Origin: an uncultured Opitutales bacterium
GTDB taxonomy: Bacteria > Verrucomicrobiota > Verrucomicrobiia > Opitutales > Intestinicryptomonadaceae
DNA: 16,138 bases
Assembly (NCBI GenBank): GCA_900545715.1
Contig: URAJ01000048.1
Location: forward strand, 1-16,138
Reading direction: 5' to 3'
Shown: in pieces, positions 6,619-14,300 of the stretch
Position numbering within the stretch: the first letter of the stretch is position 1
Layout of the letters: the number at the start of each line of letters is the position of its first letter
Position numbers and translations under genes: made by a program
The notes under the pieces: model-generated
Seen by the model: the letters and a program-made list of their open reading frames with translations, nothing else
Database searches by the model: none
What the model was told of the DNA's origin: nothing

Positions 6619-7959
6619 ATGAAACAGCGCACAATATTACGCGAGGTGTCAATCAACGGTACGGCGTTGCATTCGGCTGCGTCCGTCACGCTGACGCTCA
6701 AACCCGCTCCCGTAAACACGGGAATAGTCTTTAAGCGCAAGGATATTTTCGGCAAGCCCGAAATAAAGCCGCATATTACACAAATATCGTCGGACCTTGT
6801 CCGCAACACCGGGGTGACGTCGGGGCACACAAAACTGCATACCATAGAGCACGTTTTAAGCGCCCTAAACGGAATGGATATCGACAACTGCATAGTCGAA
6901 ATGGACGCTGCTGAACCGCCTATTCTCGACGGATCTGCCAAGTTCTTTGTAAACCTAATCCAGCAGGCGGAACCGGTCGAACAGGACGCAGAGCGCCAAG
7001 TTTTCAGCCTTCGCGAGCCGGTCTCGGTCTCCGAGGGCAACCGCTCGCTGATTGCGCTCCCATACGACGGACTTAAAATAACATGCACATCCGCCGACGA
7101 CCGCGGCATACACACACAGCACCTTTCGATAGAAATCGACCCCGAAACATACCAGGCGGCAATCGCCCCCGCAAGAACCTTTACCGTTTACGAGGACATA
7201 GAGGAACTCCTTAAAATGGGGAAAATCCAGGGCGGAAGCCTCGATTCGGCGATTGTCATAAAGGGCGACAAGATAATATCGAAAGAGCCCTTGCGCTACC
7301 ACGACGAATTCGTGCGCCACAAGATTCTCGACATCATAGGCGATATTGCGCTACTGGGCGTAAAGCTGAACGCGCATATAGTCGCCGTAAGGCCGGGGCA
7401 CGCGCTCAACGCAAAGCTGACCGACAAAATTTACAAGCAGTTCGAGGCTGCCAAAAATTCTCCCAAAAAAGCAGCCTCTCCCGCGAAGCAAAACGTAAAG
7501 CTCTTTACGGAGACGACTCTCGACACGCGCAGGATACTTGAACTCCTGCCGCACCGCTATCCGTTCGTGCTAATAGACCGCGTTGTTGAAACGCGCGGAG
7601 ACGCCGAGTTGACAGCGATAAAGAATGTGACGATAAACGAGCCTTTCTTTATGGGGCACTTCCCGGGAAATCCGGTTATGCCGGGTGTATTGCAGCTTGA
7701 AGCTATGGCGCAGGCCGCCGGAATAATGATGCTAAGGCATGTCAGCAGCGAGGACAAGCTCGCCTACTTTATGAGCGCCGACAAGGTTAAATTCCGCAAA
7801 GCTATCAAGCCCGGAGACCAAGTGCAAATCGACGTTAAAATCACAAAATCGCGCGGGCAGAAATTTGTTTGCGCCGAGGGAACCTGCAAGGTTGACGGCA
7901 AGGTGGCGTCTTCGGCGGAACTTATGTTCGCAATAATAGACGCGAGCGAAGCGCCGTAA
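6619..7959 (+). CDS. lpxC/fabZ: Bifunctional LpxC deacetylase / FabZ 3-hydroxyacyl-ACP dehydratase
   Basis: A 446-residue fusion. Residues 1-280 are LpxC, the zinc deacetylase of UDP-3-O-acyl-GlcNAc that commits precursors to lipid A. Zinc ligands are H78 (TIEHVLSAL), H234 and D238 ([12 protein letters not shown]); H261 in RPGHALN is the likely catalytic histidine. After a Lys/Pro/Ala linker (about 280-293), residues 300-446 are FabZ, which dehydrates 3-hydroxyacyl-ACP in fatty acid elongation. It shows [14 protein letters not shown], catalytic H347 in [11 protein letters not shown], and E361. Both halves use 3-hydroxyacyl-ACP-derived chains, so the fusion may balance lipid A against phospholipid synthesis. 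Such fusions are known in Bacteroidota, Chlorobi and some Verrucomicrobiota. lpxA follows after 14 bases. No Shine-Dalgarno sequence is present. Confidence 0.96.
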   Translation: MKQRTILREVSINGTALHSAASVTLTLKPAPVNTGIVFKRKDIFGKPEIKPHITQISSDLVRNTGVTSGHTKLHTIEHVLSALNGMDIDNCIVEMDAAEPPILDGSAKFFVNLIQQAEPVEQDAERQVFSLREPVSVSEGNRSLIALPYDGLKITCTSADDRGIHTQHLSIEIDPETYQAAIAPARTFTVYEDIEELLKMGKIQGGSLDSAIVIKGDKIISKEPLRYHDEFVRHKILDIIGDIALLGVKLNAHIVAVRPGHALNAKLTDKIYKQFEAAKNSPKKAASPAKQNVKLFTETTLDTRRILELLPHRYPFVLIDRVVETRGDAELTAIKNVTINEPFFMGHFPGNPVMPGVLQLEAMAQAAGIMMLRHVSSEDKLAYFMSADKVKFRKAIKPGDQVQIDVKITKSRGQKFVCAEGTCKVDGKVASSAELMFAIIDASEAP

Positions 7960-7973
7960 TCTATCCATACAAA

Positions 7974-8750
7974 ATGACGAAGATTCACCCCAGTGCTATT
8001 GTAGAAAAAGGCGCGGAGCTCGATTCCGACGTCGAAGTTGGCGCTTACGCCTACATAGGAGGCTCCGCAAAGATAGGGTCCGGAACTGTTGTAGCCCACC
8101 ATGCGACTGTCGATGGCAACACCGTTTTGGGCAAGTGCAACCAGATTTTCCCTTACGCGTTCATCGGAGGCAAGACGCACGATCTTAAATATAAGGGAGG
8201 GAATCCGGGCTTGAGAATCGGGGACAACAATGTTTTCCGCGAATATACGACGGCGCACTGCTCCACGGCGGATAAGAATTTTACGATAATAGGAAACAAT
8301 AACAATATTCTCGCATATAGCCATATTGCGCACGACTGCATTGTCGGCGACTATATAGTGATGAGTTCCCATTCGGCTCTCGGCGGGCATGTGATAGTTG
8401 AGGACCATGCAGTAATCGGCTGGGGAAGCGGCGCGCACCAGTTCTGCCGCATAGGCGCGTACGCAATGCTTAGCGCAAGCTCGAAGCTCGTAAAGGATTT
8501 GCCGCCGTTTTTTATGGCGGACGGATCTCCTGCCGAAGTCTGTGCGATAAATAAAATAAATATGCAGCGCAACGGATTCTCGCCCGAAGAGATAGAGCTT
8601 GTGTATAGCGCATTTAAACTCATATATCGGCGCAGGCTCACGCGGCCGCATGCCATTGAGGAGCTTTCTATGCGCGACAGTTCTTCAAACCGCGTAATAA
8701 AGGCGATTATAGAATTTGCCAACGGGTCGTCGGAGCGCGGCTTGGCGTAG
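7974..8750 (+). CDS. lpxA: Acyl-ACP--UDP-N-acetylglucosamine O-acyltransferase LpxA
   Basis: The 258-residue cytoplasmic enzyme transfers a 3-hydroxyacyl chain from ACP to UDP-GlcNAc, the first step of lipid A synthesis. Residues 1-185 form the left-handed beta helix of hexapeptide repeats (IHPSAIV, AKIGSGTVV, AVIGWGSGA and others). H120 in IAHDC matches the catalytic histidine of E. coli LpxA, and AHQFCRIGAYAML follows as usual. The C-terminal helical domain contains AINKINMQRNGFS and RLTRPHAIEEL. Length is typical. It is co-transcribed with lpxC/fabZ. The order LpxC-FabZ then LpxA is the conserved arrangement in phyla with the fusion. lpxD and lpxB are not in this window. Confidence 0.95.
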   Translation: MTKIHPSAIVEKGAELDSDVEVGAYAYIGGSAKIGSGTVVAHHATVDGNTVLGKCNQIFPYAFIGGKTHDLKYKGGNPGLRIGDNNVFREYTTAHCSTADKNFTIIGNNNNILAYSHIAHDCIVGDYIVMSSHSALGGHVIVEDHAVIGWGSGAHQFCRIGAYAMLSASSKLVKDLPPFFMADGSPAEVCAINKINMQRNGFSPEEIELVYSAFKLIYRRRLTRPHAIEELSMRDSSSNRVIKAIIEFANGSSERGLA

Positions 8751-8860
8751 GCGCGTAAAATCTTTTTTTACTGGCTTGTTTACATTAGGTGGTTCCCATC
8801 GGGTACGGGCGGCTTCTTGCGGTATTTAAGATTTTTTGCATTTTTTAGGCTGAAAAATTT

Positions 8861-9211
8861 TTATGCAGGGAAGGGCCCAATTCTTTTCTTAACGTTGTAT
8901 AATGTCTGAGACGTTGCGGGTCTCTGACCTTGCGTGTTTTTTTTAAGCCAGGTTTCCGCGCGAATTCTTGTATTTGCGGGGTTAAGGCTCTTATCAAAAA
9001 CTTTCTTTTTGAATCCAGATTAGCCTGCAACTTTTTAAATTCTAATGCAGGCGTATGGCAAGCGGGTATTTTCTTTTGATAATACAGATGTTGCTTTGAG
9101 GAAAGCGGCGGCAGAAGGCTTTTTGCGGGATTGATAGTTTTCGTGTTTTTGGCGGCAAATTTTTTATACAAGGAAAGAAATCAAATCCTTTTCTTAACAT
9201 TGCATTACCTT
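8861..9211. repeat. Pair of degenerate direct repeats flanking about 260 bp
   Basis: Copy one (8861-8905) runs TTATGCAGGGAAGG, then TTCTTTTCTTAACGTTG. Copy two (9164-9211) runs TTATACAAGGAAAG, then TCCTTTTCTTAACATTG. They align with a few small gaps. Neither carries a recognisable transposase. The short CTTTTCTTAA word also occurs at 43-52 beside the tandem repeats. Confidence 0.4.
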
Positions 9212-9287
9212 ATACGCGGCGGATTTTTTTAAGGCGCGGTTGAAAACATTTGTTTGGGCCGGTTTAATACTAATTGAAATTATCTTA

Positions 9288-9316
9288 TTGAAATTTTAGG
9301 AAACGTAAGATTAAAT
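9288..9316 (+). promoter_or_regulatory. Possible promoter of the glycosidase gene
   Basis: TTGAAA (9288-9293), a 17-base spacer and TTAAAT (9311-9316). The -10 is only seven bases from the ATG at 9324, so the message would be close to leaderless. A second TTGAAA at 9274 has a poorer partner. Confidence 0.35.
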
Positions 9317-9323
9317 TCTGGAT

Positions 9324-11237
9324 ATGAAAAGAATTCGACTTTCCCGTAACTTATTTGTTTTCTTTGCGGCAGCGTCTGTTTGCGCCTTCAATGGAGCTTG
9401 TGTTTCCGACAATGCGGAAAATGCGGACGCTCCAAAAACTTCGCAAAGCGCGGCAGCAACGCCCGACTCGCTGTCGTATCCGGCAAAAGGCTCTGTAAAG
9501 CTTTCGGGAGTGCTCGGAAAATCTCTGGACGCGTCAATGAAGGGCGATATGCTCTCGTGGGACGTCAACGACCTCGTAAGACCCTTTAAGACGCGCCCGG
9601 AAAACAAAATGTGGCAGATTGAATTCTGGGGGAAATGGTTTACTTCTGCGGCTCTCGCATACGACTACGAACCGTCCGCGCAGCTCGATAAAATCCTCAA
9701 ATACGCGGCTTCCGAACTCTTGAAAACGCAGGGGGCTGACGGCTCGATTACAACCTATAAGAAAGACTCCGAATTCGCAGGCTGGGATATGTGGGGGCGG
9801 AAATACGTGTTGCTCGGGCTGCTTGCCGAATACGTAAGAACGGGCGATTCAAAAATACTAAATGCCGCCGAAAAGCATGCAGACAGCATTATGGCGTCTG
9901 TCGGCGAAGGCAAAAAAATCGACAATATCTGCAAAATCGGAATGTGGAAAGGTCTTGCGTCTTCGAGCCTTCTCGAACCAATGGTGCTTCTTTACAAATA
10001 TAGCGGCGAGAAAAAATACCTCGAATACGCCGAATGGATAGTATCCTGCTGGGGCAAGGAAGGCGGCCCAAAACCCGACATTCTCGCGCAGGCTCTCGAA
10101 GGTAAAAGTGTAGTCGATATGCTCCCGAAGCCTAAAAAGGGCGCGAAGGACTATATGGACGGAGGGCTTTCAAAGTCTTACGAGATGATGTCTTGCTACG
10201 AAGGGCTGGTCGAACTTTACAGAATCACAAAGAATGAAAAGTATAAACAAGCCGCAATGAACGCCGCAAAGGCCATACTCGACCGAGAGATAACCGTTCT
10301 CGGTTCGGGCTCAATATGGGAAAGATGGGTTGACGGAAAGTTTTGCCAGCAGAGGGATTCCGAGCATTGGATGGAAACTTGCGTTAGCGCCACTTGGATT
10401 AAGTTCTGCGCGCAGCTATTGCGCCTGACTGCCGACCCATCCTACGCCGACAGCATAGAGCTTTGCGCATATAATGCCCTGATAGCGGCCCAGAGAGCCG
10501 ACGGCAAGTGGTGGGCGCATTACAGCACGATGAAAGGCACCCGCAAGCCTGCGCCGGAGCAGTCGGGAATGCACATGAATTGCTGTGTTGCAAGCGGCCC
10601 GCGCGCACTATTTTTACTTCCAAAAATTGCGTATATGACAGGCGGCGAGAGGGGCTTGTATGTAAACCTCTATGAAAACGGCTCGGGAAAAGTATACGTT
10701 CCTGCGGTAAAGGGCGATGTCGTTCTAAAAGTTTCCGATGTTGATTACGGCGCGGAAAATTTGAGGGCAAAAATCAAGCTTGAAATGCCAAATGGGCTTT
10801 ACGGATTCAATCTGTGCCTTCGCATACCGTCTTGGAGCGAAAAAACTAAAATATTTGCAAACGGCCAGGTTGCCGCATATCCCGACTCCGGAGTATATGC
10901 GGTTTTGAAGCGCGACTGGAAAAACGGTGACGAAGTGGAGGTCGAATTTGACTCCCGCGCGTTTATTGTGAGGGATCCCTCCGACCAAAAGCGCTTTGCG
11001 GTGCGCCGCGGGCCTTTCGTTTACGCTTCGGACAAACGCTTTGACAAAGCTTTTGGGAAACCGCTTACTCCCGAATTGGACGGCAAATACATAAAAAATG
11101 CCGTCCCTGTAAAAATTGACGGAGCTGACGCGGCTCTAAAAATAAAATCTTCCGACGGAACGGAGCACACCCTTGTCGATTATCCCTCGGCGGGCACTAC
11201 ATGGAGTGCGGAATCGCCGTTTACAGTCTGGTTTTAG
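9324..11237 (+). CDS. GH127-like (DUF1680) glycosidase, probable lipoprotein
   Basis: The 637-residue protein has a signal peptide with a possible lipobox FNGAC (C26), so it is probably exported and perhaps lipid-anchored. The middle (about 75-440) is a helical toroid like GH127/DUF1680 enzymes, whose characterised members are beta-L-arabinofuranosidases using a zinc-bound cysteine nucleophile. The matching residues are E351 and C353 (METC) and the pair C420-C421 (MNCCVASGPRAL); E333 in IWERW may be the acid/base. A beta-rich C-terminal part follows (about 445-637), including LRIPSWSEKTKIFANGQ. It suggests scavenging of plant or host glycans. It stands alone, with no transporter or regulator beside it. 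Family likely, substrate not proven. Confidence 0.85.
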   Translation: MKRIRLSRNLFVFFAAASVCAFNGACVSDNAENADAPKTSQSAAATPDSLSYPAKGSVKLSGVLGKSLDASMKGDMLSWDVNDLVRPFKTRPENKMWQIEFWGKWFTSAALAYDYEPSAQLDKILKYAASELLKTQGADGSITTYKKDSEFAGWDMWGRKYVLLGLLAEYVRTGDSKILNAAEKHADSIMASVGEGKKIDNICKIGMWKGLASSSLLEPMVLLYKYSGEKKYLEYAEWIVSCWGKEGGPKPDILAQALEGKSVVDMLPKPKKGAKDYMDGGLSKSYEMMSCYEGLVELYRITKNEKYKQAAMNAAKAILDREITVLGSGSIWERWVDGKFCQQRDSEHWMETCVSATWIKFCAQLLRLTADPSYADSIELCAYNALIAAQRADGKWWAHYSTMKGTRKPAPEQSGMHMNCCVASGPRALFLLPKIAYMTGGERGLYVNLYENGSGKVYVPAVKGDVVLKVSDVDYGAENLRAKIKLEMPNGLYGFNLCLRIPSWSEKTKIFANGQVAAYPDSGVYAVLKRDWKNGDEVEVEFDSRAFIVRDPSDQKRFAVRRGPFVYASDKRFDKAFGKPLTPELDGKYIKNAVPVKIDGADAALKIKSSDGTEHTLVDYPSAGTTWSAESPFTVWF

Positions 11238-11473
11238 CAGACTTTGACTAATACCGCCGCGCGCATAGCTTTTTTTGAGCAATGCGCGGCAGCATTGTGC
11301 GCGTGGGCATGGCAAAACATTAAATTTTTTACCGAATACTCCAACGCTTTGGCAGGTAGTAAATCCGAAGAAATATTCTCATAGATTGCGTTCTGCATAC
11401 GGATTTCTTAGACTGCGTTTTGCCTAAAAAGTCCGCACATGGTAAATTTGCAATCTATGGTTCAGGTTATATC

Positions 11474-11501
11474 TATACAGATAATTTGGTTATTGTATAA
11501 A
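11474..11501 (+). promoter_or_regulatory. Possible promoter of the small membrane protein gene
   Basis: TATACA (11474-11479), a 16-base spacer and TATAAA (11496-11501). The rest of 11238-11473 holds only imperfect dyads, such as CAATGC/GCATTG at 11280-11297, and no gene. Confidence 0.35.
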
Positions 11502-11530
11502 TATTGCGCGCAAAATAAAATTTAAAATAT

Positions 11531-11845
11531 ATGGAACTTGGTGAGATTTACATTCTGTGCGTACGGGTTATCTACATGCTTGTAATACCAGCCTGCGTTT
11601 GTGTTCTCCATTACAAGAAGCCCTTGTTCTTCAAGGGACTTTGGCGGAAAATAATATTTGCTGCAATATATTCGTGCATCTCTTACATCACCTTATTATT
11701 CGCGCTATGCATTCCATATTGGCTTGGCAAATATGCATTCCGCGGGCCGGAAATTGCTTTCGCGTTATTCTTTGGCTGGCTTTATTTGTGGATTGCTTCC
11801 ATTCCGGTTTGGTTCGTGTATTGGCTTGCCCGAAAACTAAAATAA
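11531..11845 (+). CDS. Small integral membrane protein, unknown function
   Basis: A 104-residue, very hydrophobic protein with about three membrane segments, near residues 7-25, 41-62 and 74-98. It has positive charges between them (HYKKPLFFKGLWRK) and a basic C-terminus (ARKLK). I recognise no family. Supporting it as a gene are a plausible promoter, an ATG start and a strong terminator overlapping its stop codon. No Shine-Dalgarno sequence is visible. Another frame overlaps (11557-11886), but its composition is not protein-like. Confidence 0.6.
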   Translation: MELGEIYILCVRVIYMLVIPACVCVLHYKKPLFFKGLWRKIIFAAIYSCISYITLLFALCIPYWLGKYAFRGPEIAFALFFGWLYLWIASIPVWFVYWLARKLK

Positions 11846-11872
11846 AAATCCCCAAACTTTGGGGATTTTTTT
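11844..11872. terminator. Bidirectional terminator between convergent genes
   Basis: Stem AAAAATCCCCAA/TTGGGGATTTTT with a three-base loop and a T run on both strands. It serves the membrane protein gene on the plus strand and probably the 11985-12791 operon on the minus strand. Confidence 0.85.
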
Positions 11873-11984
11873 CGCCTATTATTTAGCCTCTGCTTTATAA
11901 GTCTAACTGTTCTCCCGCTTTCGGCAACCTCTGAAATTCGTCGTGCCCCGGGCAAATTCGGCCTCTATTTGCACGCAATGAAAA

Positions 11985-12290
11985 CTAAGATATAAAGCGT
12001 TCAGATAGCACCCTTACGCCCAAATATCTGTCGAGCAACTGCTCGCGCTTCGGGCGGAACTCCGTCATGTACGGCATAGTCCTGTGGGTTTGATACGCGT
12101 TTTCGTCGGCGTATTCTTCGTAAAAATAGAATATCTGCTTGTCCAACACATCTTGCAAAAATTCGTATTTTACGCACCCTGGCTCTTTGCGCGTTGCGGC
12201 TACTATGGGAGTTGCAAGCTTTATGAAATCGTCGGCCGAGCCGTCCTTAACTCTGAGCCCGGCGAGCACAATTATAGGTTTTGATGTCAT
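11985..12290 (-). CDS. Antibiotic biosynthesis monooxygenase (ABM) family protein, YgiN-like
   Basis: The 101-residue protein has the ABM ferredoxin-like fold: strand IIVLAGLRV, helix ADDFIKLATPIVAATRKEPGC, strand KYEFLQD, strand FYFYEEYADENAYQTHR, and a final helix. Members are cofactor-free quinol monooxygenases or small-molecule monooxygenases, usually dimeric and cytoplasmic. The GC-x-x-Y-EF and EEYADE-AYQTH patterns are typical. It is the second gene of a two-gene operon; its ATG immediately follows the TAA of the META-domain gene. The substrate cannot be inferred. Confidence 0.85.
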   Translation of the reverse strand: MTSKPIIVLAGLRVKDGSADDFIKLATPIVAATRKEPGCVKYEFLQDVLDKQIFYFYEEYADENAYQTHRTMPYMTEFRPKREQLLDRYLGVRVLSERFIS

Positions 12291-12791
12291 TTATTTTTTC
12301 GGATTTTCGATTTGTTTAAACTTGATTAACGCTTCGCCGCCTTTGGAGAGGATTAATTCTCCGCCGGATACTGAAACTTTGTCAACTTGGGAGAGCGCGG
12401 TTAAGAATTTAGTCTCATAGGCGGCAAACTTGCCCATTCTGCGCGTTGAAAGCATTTGCGAGAATTTTATGGAACCGTCTTTGCCTATCTCATACGTTCC
12501 GCCAAATAGATTTGCGCCGGACATACCGTTTACCCTGCCGTCCGGATTAAAGCTGATGAATACTGTTCCCCAGTCGTTGTCGGAGGCGTCTGGGCATTTC
12601 GCGTCGCCTTGGCCTTTCAGAAAAACGGGGGTCCACGAAGTTCCCTTTATGTTAACTTCCGAAGATTTTGCGGCGGAAGCCTGTGCGGATTGGGGAGCTT
12701 TTGCGCAAGTGCCGGGACATTCCGTTTTGCAGGATGAGCACCCCGCGCATGCGAGTATCATAAATGCTATGCTTATATTTAATATTTTCAT
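12291..12791 (-). CDS. META-domain (HslJ-like) lipoprotein
   Basis: The 166-residue protein has a signal peptide with a lipobox-like ILAC (C15) or CAGC (C18). A Cys-rich stretch follows (C15, C18, C21, C25, C29), then an Ala/Ser linker, then a META domain from about residue 48 to 160. Typical features are GTSWTPVFLKG, FISFNPDGRVNGMSGANLFGGTYE, the helix MGKFAAYETKFLTALSQV and a last pair of strands ending in LIKFKQ. Related E. coli HslJ is an outer-membrane protein induced by heat shock and linked to novobiocin resistance; the molecular role is unknown. It is first in the operon with the ABM protein. The start has no Shine-Dalgarno sequence. Confidence 0.88.
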   Translation of the reverse strand: MKILNISIAFMILACAGCSSCKTECPGTCAKAPQSAQASAAKSSEVNIKGTSWTPVFLKGQGDAKCPDASDNDWGTVFISFNPDGRVNGMSGANLFGGTYEIGKDGSIKFSQMLSTRRMGKFAAYETKFLTALSQVDKVSVSGGELILSKGGEALIKFKQIENPKK

Positions 12792-12806
12792 AATACACTT
12801 TTTTTA

Positions 12807-12859
12807 GAAAGTTCTTTCAAAATATTTCAAGACTCTTATAAAATCGACAATAAAAGGAA
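12807..12859 (+). promoter_or_regulatory. Divergent control region with promoter and Shine-Dalgarno for the YunC gene
   Basis: Plus-strand promoter candidate: TTTCAA (12815-12820), a 16-base spacer and TATAAA (12837-12842). A good Shine-Dalgarno AGGAA lies at 12855-12859, seven bases before the ATG. A dyad GAAAG-TT-CTTTC (12807-12818) lies between the divergent genes and overlaps the -35, so it could be a shared operator. This is a prediction by eye. Confidence 0.4.
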
Positions 12860-12866
12860 AAAATAT

Positions 12867-13148
12867 ATGGAAAAAATAACTGTGGACGGGGAAATATGCA
12901 CCGCATACACAATTCCGACGACTAACGCGTCGATGCTTATGATAAATTCAAAATGCGGAATGCTTGCGTGCGGCTATATAAAAGTGGAGACCGCCGACAA
13001 GCTTGGCGACGCTCTTGCGATAGTCACCGGCGTAAACAACTACGAGCAGATGCTTGAAAAGCCGGTGGTTGCGGCGAGCATTGCGGCGCAGGCCCTCGGC
13101 GTCAGGATTGGAATGTCCGGCAGGGAGGCGCTGCTTTGCATGCGCTGA
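12867..13148 (+). CDS. YunC/DUF1805 family protein
   Basis: A 93-residue protein matching the DUF1805 family along its whole length. It shows CGMLACGYIKVETADKLGDALAIV in the middle, the family-typical TGVNNYEQML, and a C-terminal GVRIGMSGREAL. The family is widespread and its biochemical role is not established. Likely a small cytoplasmic protein with no signal or membrane segment. It is one of the few genes here with a clear Shine-Dalgarno sequence. It is divergent from the META-domain operon and convergent with the next gene. The 163 bases after it contain A/T tracts but no clear terminator. Confidence 0.88.
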   Translation: MEKITVDGEICTAYTIPTTNASMLMINSKCGMLACGYIKVETADKLGDALAIVTGVNNYEQMLEKPVVAASIAAQALGVRIGMSGREALLCMR

Positions 13149-13311
13149 CACGTATCATGTTCTTGTATTAATGTAATTCTCAAGGGTAATCATTTAAGGC
13201 TGTTTATATTTTTTTGAATTTTTCATCGAGCTGATAATGCCAAAAAAATAAATTTACCCGTGCGCTTCGCCCCAAATTTTTTTATATTTTCACTTGCCTA
13301 CTATTCTGGAT

Positions 13312-14031
13312 TTACTTGCCCTTTATTATCGACGAAGGCGAAAGGTTAGATTCGTAGTCTGGCTGCTCGTTGCCGGGGGGCTTTGTCCTTCTAATCCTCT
13401 TGACTTCATCTTCCGTCATCTTGCGCAGAGTGTAGTCCTTGGGCGTTTGTATCGCGGGATTGTCGAAGGGGGTGGATATGCCTGTCGCTAACTCGACAAC
13501 TTCTTCCGCAGTCTTCCCGTCGAGCCTCTTCATTATCTCGTCTTCGTTCTTTCCGGCTTTCTTGTTGTCGTACATTATTTTTGCGACAGCTTCGGAAAAG
13601 GCGGTTTGTTTGTCTTCCGGCAGGGTTATCAACAATTCCGCAACGCTCCTTCCAAACGCCTCGCGGCTTGATCCGTCTATTATTCTCGTATTCTGCTTTA
13701 TTCCCGGAAAGAGCTTGCGGGAGATTGCTATTATTTCCTCAGCGGTTTTGCCGTCTATGGCTTCCTTCATGCCCTCCTTGCTGTTGCGGGCATCCTGCAT
13801 ATAATAAACACCTATTGTCGCCATCGCCGCCGCAAATTTTTGCTGGGTGTTCCCGTCGAGGGAGGAGAGCATTTTCATAAAACTGTCCTGCAATTTCTTC
13901 GGGTCGGAGGCGTCTATGCGCATCGGGGCGCCGGGCGCTCCCGCCGTCTGCCCGAGCGCAGGGGTATCGGCCGCAACCGCCTCGATGACAAAAAATACAA
14001 AAAGCGCAACTATCGAAATTAATTCTTTCAT
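13312..14031 (-). CDS. Exported protein with duplicated GKTAEE domain, unknown function
   Basis: The open frame begins at a GTG (14062-14064), but Met codons at 14040 and 14031 give a better signal peptide; I choose 14031 (MKELISIVALFVFF, cleavage near EAVAADT). From that start it has 239 residues. Two homologous segments of about 55 residues follow each other. Both have a helical stretch with a Gln-x-x-Phe core (TQQKFAAAM and KQTAFSEAV), then another helix, then DGKTAEE plus I or V (IDGKTAEEII and LDGKTAEEVV). They are about 78 residues apart. The C-terminus is polar and basic. It resembles small exported DUF6694-like proteins, but I cannot confirm that. Periplasmic location inferred. No operon partner. 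A weak minus-strand TAGAAT lies about 50 bases upstream of the GTG. Confidence 0.75.
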   Translation of the reverse strand: MKELISIVALFVFFVIEAVAADTPALGQTAGAPGAPMRIDASDPKKLQDSFMKMLSSLDGNTQQKFAAAMATIGVYYMQDARNSKEGMKEAIDGKTAEEIIAISRKLFPGIKQNTRIIDGSSREAFGRSVAELLITLPEDKQTAFSEAVAKIMYDNKKAGKNEDEIMKRLDGKTAEEVVELATGISTPFDNPAIQTPKDYTLRKMTEDEVKRIRRTKPPGNEQPDYESNLSPSSIIKGK

Positions 14032-14160
14032 ATTGCGCATTATCCCGTTTTTTGCGTATTCCACAATAATTTTTATCGGCCGCGGACTTTTTTGCGCAAA
14101 TAAAAAATTCTACCCCACCCAAAGCGCATATTTAACGCCCACATACTGCGATAAAAATAG

Positions 14161-14189
14161 TTGACAGCACTCGGCTACTGCACAATATT
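14161..14189 (+). promoter_or_regulatory. Promoter of the nusA-infB operon
   Basis: Perfect -35 TTGACA (14161-14166), a 17-base spacer and AATATT (14184-14189, four of six). Transcription would start near 14196, giving a leader of about 105 bases that includes the hairpin at 14221-14244. Confidence 0.6.
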
Positions 14190-14220
14190 TAAAGACAAGA
14201 AAATAGGACTCTCCGCATAG

Positions 14221-14244
14221 GTGGGCTTTTTGCCCGCTTTTTTT
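14221..14244 (+). terminator. Terminator-like hairpin in the nusA leader (possible attenuator)
   Basis: GTGGGC/GCCCGC pair over a five-T loop (six pairs, one G-U), followed by seven T. It lies between the predicted promoter and nusA, and no plus-strand gene ends nearby. Flanking CTCTCCG (14209-14215) and CGGGGAG (14260-14266) can also pair around it. Confidence 0.6.
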
Positions 14245-14300
14245 GTCCGTACGCAAAAACGGGGAGCCGCATTTCCCATCAGCAATTTAAAGGAAAAATT

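Larger units (their letters stand above)
8751..9323. other. Non-coding region between lpxA and the glycosidase gene
   Basis: About 570 bases with no gene I accept. It contains two degenerate copies of a roughly 45-bp block about 305 bp apart. Hairpins lie at 8904-8928 (GTCTGAGAC/GTCTCTGAC, one mismatch) and 9023-9052 (GCCTGCA/TGCAGGC). A perfect TATAAT lies at 8898-8903 without a -35. The region 8945-9060 weakly resembles the 71-240 repeats. No clear terminator for lpxA is seen. It may be decayed repeat DNA. Confidence 0.45.

Noticed and set aside
7764..8651. 295-codon minus-strand frame
   Set aside because: Antisense shadow of fabZ and lpxA, both of which are certain.
8898..8903. Perfect TATAAT promoter
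   Set aside because: No -35 at proper spacing, and the predicted start would fall inside the hairpin at 8904-8928; no gene follows on that strand for 400 bases.
8845..9171. 108-codon minus-strand open frame
   Set aside because: Lysine-rich, no recognisable motif, no start signals, and it lies within degenerate repeat DNA; its beginning and end are related only because the DNA repeats.
13149..13311. Terminator between the convergent genes
   Set aside because: T and A tracts are present, but no stem of more than a few pairs stands next to them.
14161..14300. tRNA gene ahead of nusA, as with metY in E. coli
   Set aside because: No cloverleaf or CCA-like 3' end can be traced in the leader.
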